39,690 nucleotides of DNA from an uncultured Pelagibacteraceae bacterium (GTDB lineage: Bacteria; Pseudomonadota; Alphaproteobacteria; Pelagibacterales; Pelagibacteraceae): positions 1 through 39,690 of the forward strand of contig CACECL010000006.1 of NCBI GenBank assembly GCA_902557995.1. The letters are read 5' to 3'. Positions 24,530 through 32,869 of the stretch are shown here, one piece after another; within the stretch, counting starts at the first letter, position 1; each line of letters begins with the position of its first letter. Below the pieces are notes generated by a model that saw only the letters and a program-made list of their open reading frames with translations, searched no databases and was not told the DNA's origin. The position numbers and the translations under genes are program-made.

Positions 24530-25191
24530 AAAATTTAAAAGAGAGAGAAGAAGTAATTGAGTATTCAATTAAACTGAACACAACCAACTTATCTCCTTTG
24601 AGATCAGGAAATATTTCCGTGAGAGGAATTGAAGATGGTATTGAGGGTTTTTTTATAACTCCATCTGGTAAGAAGTATGAGTCTTTAAAACCAGAAGATA
24701 TTGTTTTTTTATCTTTAACAGAGGAAAAAGATTTTTTATCTTGGTTTAATTCTGGAAAAAATCCATCATCAGAATGGCGTTTTCATCAAGATATTTATAA
24801 AAACAAGTGGGAGGCAAAAGCAATAGTTCATGCACATTCACCTCATGCTACAGCAGTATCTACCCATGGAAAATCTATTCCACCATTTCATTATATGATT
24901 GCTCTTGCAGGTGGTGAAAATATTCGATGCTCTGAATATGCAACTTTTGGTACTCATGAACTATCGATGAATATGATTAAAGCCTTAAAAGATAGAAAGG
25001 CATGTCTTATGGCGAACCATGGACAGGTTGCATTTGGAGAAAATTTATCTAAAGCTTTCGAGCTTGCACAAGAGGTAGAAAATATTTGCCATCAATATAT
25101 TATTGCTTTAAAGATGGGTGAACCTAAGAATCTTTCATTAGCTGAAATGAAAAAAATCTTAGAAAAAGTTAAAAATTATAAAAGCAGTTAG
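24526..25191 (+). CDS. Class II aldolase/adducin family protein, probable methylthioribulose-1-phosphate aldolase
   Basis: 221 residues. SGNISVR (28-34 region) is the phosphate-binding loop; zinc histidines are His102 and His104 in IVHAHSPHATA and His165 in MANHGQVAF. PSSEWRFH (80-87) is the same motif that carries the catalytic glutamate of fuculose-1-phosphate aldolase (FucA), here Glu83. That favours aldol cleavage to DHAP plus methylthioacetaldehyde (the DHAP shunt) over the MtnB dehydratase reaction, although both belong to this superfamily. It follows mtnA directly, and no other Met-salvage genes (mtnC, mtnD, mtnK) are visible here. Confidence 0.85.
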   Translation: MKNLKEREEVIEYSIKLNTTNLSPLRSGNISVRGIEDGIEGFFITPSGKKYESLKPEDIVFLSLTEEKDFLSWFNSGKNPSSEWRFHQDIYKNKWEAKAIVHAHSPHATAVSTHGKSIPPFHYMIALAGGENIRCSEYATFGTHELSMNMIKALKDRKACLMANHGQVAFGENLSKAFELAQEVENICHQYIIALKMGEPKNLSLAEMKKILEKVKNYKSS

Positions 25192-25195
25192 TTAT

Positions 25196-26236
25196 ATGAC
25201 TAAAGTTGGGGAGCATATCACTCTAGATATCATTGGAACATCTAAAGAGTATGATCCATCTGTGTTTGAAAAAGTAATTCATGATATTGCAAAAGCTGCA
25301 AAAGTAACAATTTTAAATATTTCAAAATATAAATTTGAACCCCAAGGTTTTACAATTCTTGCTTTATTAGCTGAAAGTCACATTAGTTTTCATACATTCC
25401 CTGAAAAAGGAATTATAAGTTTTGACTTTTTTACATGTGGCAAAGTAAGTCCATCAGTTGCAATTGATATAATAAAAAAAGAATTTGAACACAAAAGAAT
25501 AGTTAAAAAAGAATTTAATAGAGACAACAAATCTCTTTATCATGACATCTATAGTTCACCAGGCTTACAAAAATCATATGTAGTAAATGATGTTTTAGAA
25601 GATTTTAAATCTAAAGTTGGTCAACATATAGAAATCTTAGACTTAGAACAATTTGGTAAATCTTTATTTATTGATGGTGAAATACAAGTCGCGTCAACTG
25701 ATGAGCATTTATATAGCTCAACCTTTGTAGGTTCTGGTTTAGATTTAAATAAAGACAATGAAAGAGCGGCAATTATTGGTGGTGGTGATGGCGGGGTAGC
25801 AAGAGAATGTATTTCAAAAAATTTTAACTTTATTGATTGGTACGAACTTGATCCTGAAGTTGTAGATGTTTGTAACAAACATCTCGGAGATATTGGAAAA
25901 AAAGCAACTGAAAAAAATTCTGTAAAAAGTGTTTGGGGTGATGCTTTCGAAAGCATCAAATCAGTTGGTGATGATACCTATGATCATATTTTTGTTGATT
26001 TAAATGATGATCAATTTTGTATAGATTTAGCTGCAAAAAATATGGATTCATTAGTTAGAATTTTAAAACCTAAAGGAGTTATAACGGCTCAAGTTGGAAG
26101 TCAGGATAAAAAACCACAGCAGGTTGAAAATTGGTTAAATGTTTTTAATCAAAATTTTGGGAATGCAAAATTATCAAGAGTTTACATACCTAGTTTTGAT
26201 TGCTCTTGGAATTTTTCTTCATCAATTAATCATTAA
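25196..26236 (+). CDS. speE: S-adenosylmethionine decarboxylase-spermidine synthase fusion
   Basis: 346 residues, two enzymes in one. Residues about 1-110 are a prokaryotic AdoMetDC: LLAESHISFHTFPEKG contains the self-processing Glu60-Ser61 bond, with His66 and Cys81 at the spacing of the T. maritima enzyme (Ser63/His68/Cys83, from memory). Residues about 130-346 are a spermidine synthase: IDGEIQVASTDEHLYSST and AAIIGGGDGGVARE. The usual DSSDP-type catalytic stretch reads VDLNDDQ, which keeps aspartates but not the Pro. Decarboxylated SAM from the first half is used by the second to aminopropylate putrescine, releasing methylthioadenosine for mtnP. It is the last gene of the operon. Confidence 0.92.
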   Translation: MTKVGEHITLDIIGTSKEYDPSVFEKVIHDIAKAAKVTILNISKYKFEPQGFTILALLAESHISFHTFPEKGIISFDFFTCGKVSPSVAIDIIKKEFEHKRIVKKEFNRDNKSLYHDIYSSPGLQKSYVVNDVLEDFKSKVGQHIEILDLEQFGKSLFIDGEIQVASTDEHLYSSTFVGSGLDLNKDNERAAIIGGGDGGVARECISKNFNFIDWYELDPEVVDVCNKHLGDIGKKATEKNSVKSVWGDAFESIKSVGDDTYDHIFVDLNDDQFCIDLAAKNMDSLVRILKPKGVITAQVGSQDKKPQQVENWLNVFNQNFGNAKLSRVYIPSFDCSWNFSSSINH

Positions 26237-26256
26237 TTTTTCTTTTTTCTTTTTTA

Positions 26257-26281
26257 AATTTGTGAAATAATTCTACAAATT
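26257..26281 (+). other. Leader hairpin just upstream of the amino-acid binding-protein SD
   Basis: AATTTGT (26257-26263) pairs with ACAAATT (26275-26281), with an inner GAA/TTC pair and a four-base loop. It ends directly before AAAGGAG (26282-26288). A long pyrimidine tract (26237-26255) precedes it. It could be a 5' leader stabilising element; the AT-only stem is weak. Confidence 0.35.
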
Positions 26282-26294
26282 AAAGGAGAAAATA

Positions 26295-27146
26295 ATGAAT
26301 ATATTCAAAAAAACTATTTTAACGGTTCTTGCTTCTTTATTTATCATCGGAAATGTTTCTGCTGAAAAAATAAAAATTGGAACTGAAGGTGCTTACCCTC
26401 CATGGAATTCAAAAGATGCATCAGGTAATCTTATTGGTTTTGAGGTCGAGCTTGCTAAAGAACTTTGCACAATTATGAAATATGAGTGCACAATTGTTGA
26501 ACAAGATTGGGATGGAATGATACCAGCTCTAGTAATGAGAAAGTTTGATGCAATAATGGCTGGAATGTCAATTACTGCTGAAAGACAAAAAACAATTACT
26601 TTTTCACAAGGTTATGCTGATGAAGTAGCTTCTCTTGCAGTAATGAAAGGTTCGAGTTTAGAGGGAATGGATACACCTGAAGGTATTAACTTATCATTAG
26701 GTGGATCTGATGTTAAGAAAGCTCTTAAAACTTTAACAGGAGCACTTGCTGGAAAAACTGTTTGTACTCAAACAGGAACAATTCACCAAAACTTCTTAGA
26801 GTCCGGTGATGTAGGAAGTGTAAATGTTAGAACTTATAAAACTCAAGATGAAGTTAACCTAGATCTAACTTCTGGAAGATGTGACGTTGCTTTAGCTGCA
26901 GCAGTTGCATTTACAGATTATGCAGACAAATCAGGTAAACCAGTTGTATTAGTTGGACCAACTTTTTCAGGTGGTGCATTTGGTAATGGTGTAGGTGTTG
27001 GTATCAGACAAGCTAGTGATAGTGCTATTGGAAAAAGAGATGCTAAAATCTTAAAGGACTTCAACAAAGCAATTGATAAAGCTAGAAAACAAGGAATTAT
27101 TAGCAAACTTGCTATTAAGCACTTTGGTTTCGACGCTTCTATGTAA
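26295..27146 (+). CDS. Amino-acid ABC transporter periplasmic binding protein (HisJ/ArgT type)
   Basis: 283 residues with a signal peptide (cut near NVSA-EKIKIG) and a clear AAAGGAG SD. IGTEGAYPPWNSKDASGNLIGFEVEL, given here as three consecutive parts (IGTEGAYPPWN, SKDASGN, LIGFEVEL), is the SBP_bac_3 N-terminus. QDWDGMIPAL and FDAIMAGMSITAERQKTITFS are further landmarks; the two cysteines CTIMKYEC may form a disulfide. It binds a polar, probably basic, amino acid or opine-like compound. It heads an operon with two permeases. Confidence 0.92.
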   Translation: MNIFKKTILTVLASLFIIGNVSAEKIKIGTEGAYPPWNSKDASGNLIGFEVELAKELCTIMKYECTIVEQDWDGMIPALVMRKFDAIMAGMSITAERQKTITFSQGYADEVASLAVMKGSSLEGMDTPEGINLSLGGSDVKKALKTLTGALAGKTVCTQTGTIHQNFLESGDVGSVNVRTYKTQDEVNLDLTSGRCDVALAAAVAFTDYADKSGKPVVLVGPTFSGGAFGNGVGVGIRQASDSAIGKRDAKILKDFNKAIDKARKQGIISKLAIKHFGFDASM

Positions 27147-27154
27147 TTCATTTC

Positions 27155-27188
27155 AGATCTGGCGACTATAATATATAGTCGCCAATCT
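27155..27188 (+). other. Strong intercistronic hairpin ending two bases before the permease start
   Basis: TGGCGACTATA (27160-27170) and TATAGTCGCCA (27174-27184) are a perfect 11-bp stem with a three-base loop, extended by AGAT/ATCT (27155-27158, 27185-27188) past one bulged C. There is no T run, so it is not a classic terminator. It sits between the binding protein and permease genes, with the ATG at 27191. It may protect the upstream mRNA from 3' exonucleases and limit permease translation. Confidence 0.85.
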
Positions 27189-27190
27189 AT

Positions 27191-27883
27191 ATGGAACTTC
27201 TCGCATTTGGTAAAACAGGTTGGGGTGACGAGTTATTTTACGCAACCTTAATGACAATAGCTGTATCAATTACAGCAATGTTGGTTGGCTTCTTTTTTGC
27301 ATTAATTTTTACACCTTTAAAACTCTCAAAATATAAAACTTTAAATTTAGTTGGTAATTTTTATACAACAGTAATCCGTGGGGTACCTGAGCTATTAGTA
27401 ATTTACCTTTTCTTCTTTGGAGGAAGTGGAGCAATCATGTATGTAGCTTCTATTTTTGGTTACTATGAATACATAGAAATTAACGCCTTTATTACTGGTT
27501 CAATGGCTATTGGTATTATTTCTGGAGCTTACTCAACTGAAGTATTTAGGGGAGCAATTCAATCAATAGATAAAGGCCAGTTTGAAGCAGCAAAGGTTCT
27601 TGGAATAAATAAGTTTGGGCAGTTTTATAAAATAATTTTACCTCAAATGCTAAGGTTAGCTATTCCAAATTTAAGCAATGTTTGGCAAATAACTTTAAAA
27701 GATACTTCTCTTATTTCAGTAACAGGATTAGTTGAAATAATGAGACAATCTTATATTGCAGCAGGATCTACTAGAGATCCATTATTCTTCTATTCATTTG
27801 CAGCAGTTTTATATCTTTTGCTTACTTATGTGAGTATGAAGTTAATTAACAAGTTAGAAATAAGATATAGCAGGGGGTATTAA
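27191..27883 (+). CDS. Amino-acid ABC transporter permease (HisQ type)
   Basis: 230 residues with about five membrane helices. The cytoplasmic EAA loop is EAAKVLGINKFGQFYKIILP, typical of polar amino-acid permeases, and GVPELLVIYLFFFGG is the HisQ-like first part of the domain. It pairs with the following HisM-like permease. The ATG is preceded by a hairpin and no SD. No ATPase subunit gene lies nearby. Confidence 0.9.
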   Translation: MELLAFGKTGWGDELFYATLMTIAVSITAMLVGFFFALIFTPLKLSKYKTLNLVGNFYTTVIRGVPELLVIYLFFFGGSGAIMYVASIFGYYEYIEINAFITGSMAIGIISGAYSTEVFRGAIQSIDKGQFEAAKVLGINKFGQFYKIILPQMLRLAIPNLSNVWQITLKDTSLISVTGLVEIMRQSYIAAGSTRDPLFFYSFAAVLYLLLTYVSMKLINKLEIRYSRGY

Positions 27884-28560
27884 TGGATTTTGATTTAATG
27901 ATAACTAGTTTACCTAAACTTTTAGGAGCAACATTAGTTACTTTAAAATTATTATCTGCATCATTATTTTTTGGATTATTCCTAGGTCTTTTCTTTGCAA
28001 TTTTAAGGTTAAATAAAAATATATTTATCAATAAATTTGCTTATGGCTATTCATATATATTTAGAGGAACACCATTATTGGTCCAAATTTTTATTATTTA
28101 TTTTGGATTAGGACAAATTGAATATTTAAGAACAACATTTTTATGGGTAATTTTAAAAGAACCTTATTGGTGTGCAATAATAGCTTTTACTTTAAATACT
28201 GGAGCATATACCTCTGAAATTTTAAGATCAGCATTTCAAACAATAAAACCGGGTATAATCGAGGCCGGAAAAAGCCTAGGAATATCAAATAAAGTAATCT
28301 TTTATAAAATCCAAATTCCAATTGCCATTCGACAATCACTCCCTGCATATGGAAATGAAATTATTTTGATGATGAAAGGAACTTCTTTAGCAAGCACAGT
28401 AACTTTAATGGATTTAACTGGTGTTGCTAAATATATAATTTCAACAACTTTTAAACCAATCGAAGTATTTATTGTTGCTGGTGGAATTTATTTGTTTATG
28501 ACTTTTATTATTCATAATGTGATTAAATATTTAGAGAAAAAGTACAGCTTTCAACAATAA
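27883..28560 (+). CDS. Amino-acid ABC transporter permease (HisM type)
   Basis: 225 residues with about five membrane helices. FRGTPLLVQIFIIYFGLGQ is the hallmark HisM/GlnP start, and EAGKSLGISNKVIFYKIQIP is the EAA loop. ATG overlaps the stop of the upstream permease by one base (TAATG), as expected for stoichiometric partners. The next gene is a dioxygenase instead of the expected ATP-binding subunit. Confidence 0.9.
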   Translation: MDFDLMITSLPKLLGATLVTLKLLSASLFFGLFLGLFFAILRLNKNIFINKFAYGYSYIFRGTPLLVQIFIIYFGLGQIEYLRTTFLWVILKEPYWCAIIAFTLNTGAYTSEILRSAFQTIKPGIIEAGKSLGISNKVIFYKIQIPIAIRQSLPAYGNEIILMMKGTSLASTVTLMDLTGVAKYIISTTFKPIEVFIVAGGIYLFMTFIIHNVIKYLEKKYSFQQ

Positions 28561-28562
28561 AA

Positions 28563-29351
28563 ATGTTTTTATCAGAGAAACAAATTAATTATTATAAACA
28601 TGATGGTGTAATAATAATTAAGGATGTATTTAAAGACTGGATTGAGCCACTTAAAAACGGATTTCAAAAAGTATTAGATAATCCAAGTAAGCACGGAAGA
28701 GAAAATGTAACTGATGATAATGGAAGATTTTTTGAGGATTATTGTAATTGGGAAAGAATAAAAGAATTTAAGGATTGCTTATATAATTCACCTGCTGCTC
28801 AAATAGTTGCAGAAGCAACTAATTCTAAATCTATACAAATTTTTCATGAACATATTTTTATAAAGGATCCAGGTACTCACAAAGAAACACCATGGCATCA
28901 AGATATGCCTTATTATTGTGTTGATGGCAATGATACTGGAAGTTTTTGGATACCATTAGATGAAGTTGATCAGAAAAATAATCTTAAATTAATTTTAGGT
29001 TCTCACAAATGGACAAAGTTAATTAGACCTACAAAGTGGTCCAATAATCAATCTTGGTATGATGATGATAGTGCTTTTATGGATTTACCACCATTAAAAG
29101 AATTTGAGGAAAATATTTTAATTCCAGAATTAACTTTGGGTGATGCTGTTTTATTTAATTTTAAAATTGTACATGGTTCAACAGGAAATAATTCATCTAA
29201 ATCACGGAGAGCGTTTTCGATGCGGTTTATAGGTGATGATATTAAGTATATAGATAGAGGAGGGCCAACTTCACCCCCATTTGATGGGATCAATTTAAAA
29301 ACTGGAGATTTGATGAGAGATGACTGGTTTCCTAAAGTTTTTAGTAACTAG
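28563..29351 (+). CDS. Phytanoyl-CoA dioxygenase (PhyH) family Fe(II)/2-oxoglutarate oxygenase
   Basis: 262 residues. The iron triad is His112-x-Asp114 (TPWHQDMPYYCV) and His204 (FNFKIVHGSTGNN), with the 2-oxoglutarate arginine near 215-216. LKLILGSHKW is another family landmark. It would hydroxylate or oxidatively demethylate a small substrate using O2 and 2-oxoglutarate. It begins two bases after the permease gene, so the imported ligand or its derivative may be the substrate; this is inference. Its end overlaps the convergent DUF6165 gene by 11 bases. Confidence 0.88.
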   Translation: MFLSEKQINYYKHDGVIIIKDVFKDWIEPLKNGFQKVLDNPSKHGRENVTDDNGRFFEDYCNWERIKEFKDCLYNSPAAQIVAEATNSKSIQIFHEHIFIKDPGTHKETPWHQDMPYYCVDGNDTGSFWIPLDEVDQKNNLKLILGSHKWTKLIRPTKWSNNQSWYDDDSAFMDLPPLKEFEENILIPELTLGDAVLFNFKIVHGSTGNNSSKSRRAFSMRFIGDDIKYIDRGGPTSPPFDGINLKTGDLMRDDWFPKVFSN

Positions 29352-29730
29352 TATATTCTTTAATTTCTTTAATACTTGACCCAGTATGATTATTCATTTC
29401 TAATTTAATTTTTGCTCGGTCATCATTTAAAAAATGAACATCTCTAGATAATTTTATAAATTTATCGCCAAAGTCTTTATTTTTTTCACAATCTCTTTTG
29501 TCATCCTCTATAACCCAAAGTTTGGCATTAATTTCTTTTAAATCTTGAAATAGTTTATTTAGTTTATCGTCTGATTTTACATTTTTTTCAAACTGATCTT
29601 TAAGAATCGAATGTTCATTTGATATATATTTTAGTTTTTCTAGATCTTTAATTTTTTCTTTTTTAATTTCTAATATTGAAATTTTGTCTAAAAGCTCGCC
29701 TACCGATACTTCTACTATAATTTTATTCAT
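29341..29730 (-). CDS. DUF6165 family protein
   Basis: 129 residues. VSVGELLDKISILEIKKEKI, LWVIEDDKRDCEK and FGDKFIKLSRDVHFLNDDRA match my memory of DUF6165, a small helical family without a known function that often sits beside glycosyltransferases. No signal peptide or membrane segment is visible. It is divergent over 32 bases from a family 9 glycosyltransferase, which fits that association. Confidence 0.8.
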   Translation of the reverse strand: MNKIIVEVSVGELLDKISILEIKKEKIKDLEKLKYISNEHSILKDQFEKNVKSDDKLNKLFQDLKEINAKLWVIEDDKRDCEKNKDFGDKFIKLSRDVHFLNDDRAKIKLEMNNHTGSSIKEIKEYTSY

Positions 29731-29762
29731 TAAATTTTATACTATGTTAAATTGTTAAAAAT

Positions 29763-30704
29763 ATGTCTAATATTTTAATCATTAAACATGGATCTTTGGG
29801 TGATATAGCTCAAGCTAGTGGTGCAATTCAAGATATTTCTAAGAATCATAAAGGAGATGAAATTCATTTGCTTACAACTAAACCATATTTCGATTTATTT
29901 AAAAAAAATCCATACATTTCCAATGTTATTTTAGATAAGCGGTTATCAAGATTAAACCTGCTTTATTTATATTCATTAATGAAAAATATAAAAAAATATA
30001 ATTTTTCTAAAGTTTATGATCTTCAAAACTCAAGTAGAACAGCTTTTTATAAAAAAATTTTATTTCCAAAAGCAACAAAAGATACTTGGTCATCTACTGA
30101 TACAACACTACCTGAAGGGACTTCAAAACAAGATTTTGATAAAGACTCTGTTTTGACTAGATTTGATTATCAATTAAAAAGTTCAGGTGTAAATACAAAT
30201 CATACTTTGAGTCCTGATTTCTCTTGGAGCACAACAGATATAACTCAAATAAAAAATTATCATCAATTAGATAAATATATTCTTCTTTTTCCTTTTTGCT
30301 CGCCTCATTTAACTTCAAAGAAATGGCCTTATTATAATGAGTTAATTTCTATGATTAATGAAAAATCAGAAAAAAAATTTAAAGTAGTAATCGCACCTGG
30401 ACCTAGTGAAATTAAAGAAGCATCAAATATTAATGCACTTTGTGTTTTAGATAATGGTAAAGCTTTAGATATTTCTCAGTTAGCAACATTAATTAAAGAT
30501 AGTTCATTTGTTATTGCTAACGATACTGGACCAGCTCATATGACAGCACACTTAGGATCAAAAGGAATTGCTTTATTTGGATCTCACACAACTCCATTTA
30601 AAGTAAGTATTGAAAGAGAAAATTTTAAAGCAATACAAGCTCCTGAATTAGCTAAACTTTCAGCAAAAAAAGTTTTTGAAAGACTTTCTGAAATTATTTC
30701 TTAA
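29763..30704 (+). CDS. Glycosyltransferase family 9 (heptosyltransferase-like)
   Basis: 313 residues of GT-B fold. ILIIKHGSLGDIAQASGAI is the GT9 N-terminal signature; VIANDTGPAHMTAHLGSKGI and ALFGSHTTP are the donor-binding C-terminal parts. Such enzymes add heptose or a related sugar from an ADP/nucleotide donor to lipopolysaccharide core. SAR11-type envelopes are unusual, so the actual sugar is open. It converges with the AbrB-like gene with an 11-base overlap. Confidence 0.88.
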   Translation: MSNILIIKHGSLGDIAQASGAIQDISKNHKGDEIHLLTTKPYFDLFKKNPYISNVILDKRLSRLNLLYLYSLMKNIKKYNFSKVYDLQNSSRTAFYKKILFPKATKDTWSSTDTTLPEGTSKQDFDKDSVLTRFDYQLKSSGVNTNHTLSPDFSWSTTDITQIKNYHQLDKYILLFPFCSPHLTSKKWPYYNELISMINEKSEKKFKVVIAPGPSEIKEASNINALCVLDNGKALDISQLATLIKDSSFVIANDTGPAHMTAHLGSKGIALFGSHTTPFKVSIERENFKAIQAPELAKLSAKKVFERLSEIIS

Positions 30705-31767
30705 TTTTTTCAATTATTCTTAAAAATACAGGAACAGTGAAAAGTATAAAAAGTAATCTTATTATATGGTGAAAAGCAACAAAGTCTGGGTCTAAATCAA
30801 AAGCAATTGCTATAACTGCTACCTCATAAATTCCACCAGGACTAAAAGATAAAATTAGAGTTAAAATATTTGTCTCAACAAAAAATGTTGCAACATAGGC
30901 TGCAGCCAAACCTAATACTACCAAAATAGTAGTAGCTACAATACTATGTAGAGAATTATTGGCTATCTCTTTGACAGTTTTTTCAGCAAACCTACAACCA
31001 ACCGAAGAACCGAGAATTAGGAGACAAAAATTTACCGTTTCATCTGGTAATTTATATGATGCTATATCTGTAATTTGTAACAAACCGCTCGCAAACAATG
31101 TTCCAGATAGTAAAGCTGCAGGAATTTTAATTTTATCAAAAACAAAAATAAAAAATAAAGATGCAATAATAAGTAAAATTAAATTTAAATGATTTTGAGC
31201 AAAATAATTGAAGTCGTCATTTAATAAAATATTGTTGTCAGTATTATTAACTATAATAAATGGAATGACAGTTATTATGATTATTAATCTAATTAAGTGA
31301 GAAGTTGCAACTTGAGATAAATCTGTTTTTTCATTTTCTGCTAAAATCATTAAAGGACCCAGTGCACCAGGAGCTGCTGAGAATATGGAAGCTTTCTCTC
31401 CATAACTTGCAAATTTTTGAAGGTATTTAGCGACCACTAAAATACATATTATTATGTAGATTAACATAATTAATGAAGTCCAAATCCAATCAAGCATTTG
31501 ATTAAATAGATTTTGGTCTATGTAATTTCCAATATGTAAACCTAAAATTATTAGTATAAAACTTAATACAATTTTAGGCATCATGATTTTTAGACCTGAT
31601 AAAGCGGCAATTGAAGTAACAATCATAGGTCCTAAAAACCATGCTAGAGGAATATTTAAATATTCAGCAAAAATTGCACTAGGAAAAGAAATTATTAGAA
31701 CAGAAATAAATTTAATTGTTAATATCTGAGATAAACTTTCTTTAAAATTTTTGATTAATAAATTCAT
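30694..31767 (-). CDS. AbrB family membrane protein (duplicated AbrB domain)
   Basis: 357 residues, about ten to twelve hydrophobic segments, in two similar halves: IPLAWFLGPMIVTS and IPAALLSGTLFASG are the repeat starts, and FSAAPGALGPL and LSFSPGGIYEVAVIA the repeat ends. This is the AbrB_duplication family, named after an ammonia-monooxygenase regulator but probably a transporter or scaffold protein. It is divergent (80 bases) from the tripartite tricarboxylate transporter, a pairing seen for this family. The function is not established. Confidence 0.82.
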   Translation of the reverse strand: MNLLIKNFKESLSQILTIKFISVLIISFPSAIFAEYLNIPLAWFLGPMIVTSIAALSGLKIMMPKIVLSFILIILGLHIGNYIDQNLFNQMLDWIWTSLIMLIYIIICILVVAKYLQKFASYGEKASIFSAAPGALGPLMILAENEKTDLSQVATSHLIRLIIIITVIPFIIVNNTDNNILLNDDFNYFAQNHLNLILLIIASLFFIFVFDKIKIPAALLSGTLFASGLLQITDIASYKLPDETVNFCLLILGSSVGCRFAEKTVKEIANNSLHSIVATTILVVLGLAAAYVATFFVETNILTLILSFSPGGIYEVAVIAIAFDLDPDFVAFHHIIRLLFILFTVPVFLRIIEKIKK

Positions 31768-31785
31768 TTTTATTTATCTATCTGA

Positions 31786-31814
31786 TTGACTTCAGTTTAT
31801 ATTAACTATTTAAT
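31786..31814 (+). promoter_or_regulatory. Possible promoter of tctCBA
   Basis: TTGACT (31786-31791) is followed after 17 bases by TTTAAT (31809-31814), with an overlapping TATAAT a few bases on. It lies about 34 bases before the tctC ATG, in the divergent gap with the AbrB gene. Confidence 0.4.
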
Positions 31815-31847
31815 ATAATTAAAATAATAAACAACAAGAGAGGTATA

Positions 31848-32834
31848 ATGAGTAATATTAAAAAATTATTTTCAGTATTATTCTCAGCAATCCTATTATT
31901 CTCAGCAACAACTACAAGCTCACTCGCAATTGACAAATTGCACTTTGTAATTGGTGGTGGTGCTGGTGGTGGTTGGGATGGAACTGCTAGAGGTACTGGA
32001 GAGGCTTTAACAAAAGCTGGTATGTTAAAAAGTGCATCATTTGAAAATATGTCAGGTGGCGGTGGCGGTAAGGCATTAGCTTATATGATTAACAACAAGC
32101 CTGCTGGAACTATTTTAGTTCAATCTACACCGTTAGTATTAAGATCAATTACTAGACATGAAGGTTATGTAACTGGTGGTGGAAGCGGAGTACTATCTTA
32201 TAAAGATGTTGTGCCGATCGCTGGAGTAATTGGTGATTACGGTGCAATCGTTGTAGCTAAAGACTCACCATTCAAAAACTTTAAAGACATCGTTGATGCT
32301 TATAAAAAAGATCCTAAGTCAGTTAAAATGGCTGGTGGATCTGTAAGAGGAAGTATGGACCATTTAATTGGAGCTTTGGCATTCCAAACAGCTGGAGCAA
32401 ATCCAAATGATGTGATCTATGTTCCTTACGATGCAGGAGGAAAAGCATTAGCTGGACTTTTATCTGGGGAAACTCAAATGTTATCTACGGGTTTAGGTGA
32501 AGTTATGGGTGCAAGAGACCAAGTAAGAATTATTGGTATCACTGCACCATCAAGAGTATCTGATGCTCCTGATGCACCAACCCTTAAAGAACAAGGATAC
32601 GATGTACAATTCGTTAACTGGAGAGGATTTTTTGGCCCTCCAGGCATGAGCAATGCTGATAAATCAAAAATTGCTAAAATGCTAGGCGATGTACAAAAAA
32701 CTCCTGAATGGGAAGCTGTCAGAGCAAGAAATGCTTGGGTTAATATTTATAATCCAGATGACAAGTTTGTTTCTTTCTTAGAAAAGCAAACTAAAGAAAT
32801 GACAGATCTAATGAAAAAACTAGGGGTTATTTAA
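31848..32834 (+). CDS. tctC: Tripartite tricarboxylate transporter substrate-binding protein
   Basis: 328 residues with a signal peptide cut near SLA-IDKLHF and an AGAGAGG SD. IGGGAGGGWDGTARGTGEAL is the TctC N-terminal loop; FKDIVDAYKKDPKSVKMAGG and YDAGGKALAGLLSGE are the family's ligand loops. It captures a carboxylate in the periplasm for TctAB, which is secondary (ion-driven) transport. The specific acid is not determinable. Confidence 0.9.
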   Translation: MSNIKKLFSVLFSAILLFSATTTSSLAIDKLHFVIGGGAGGGWDGTARGTGEALTKAGMLKSASFENMSGGGGGKALAYMINNKPAGTILVQSTPLVLRSITRHEGYVTGGGSGVLSYKDVVPIAGVIGDYGAIVVAKDSPFKNFKDIVDAYKKDPKSVKMAGGSVRGSMDHLIGALAFQTAGANPNDVIYVPYDAGGKALAGLLSGETQMLSTGLGEVMGARDQVRIIGITAPSRVSDAPDAPTLKEQGYDVQFVNWRGFFGPPGMSNADKSKIAKMLGDVQKTPEWEAVRARNAWVNIYNPDDKFVSFLEKQTKEMTDLMKKLGVI

Positions 32835-32869
32835 TCCAGTTCGGGTTAATTAATTATATAGGAAGAGCG

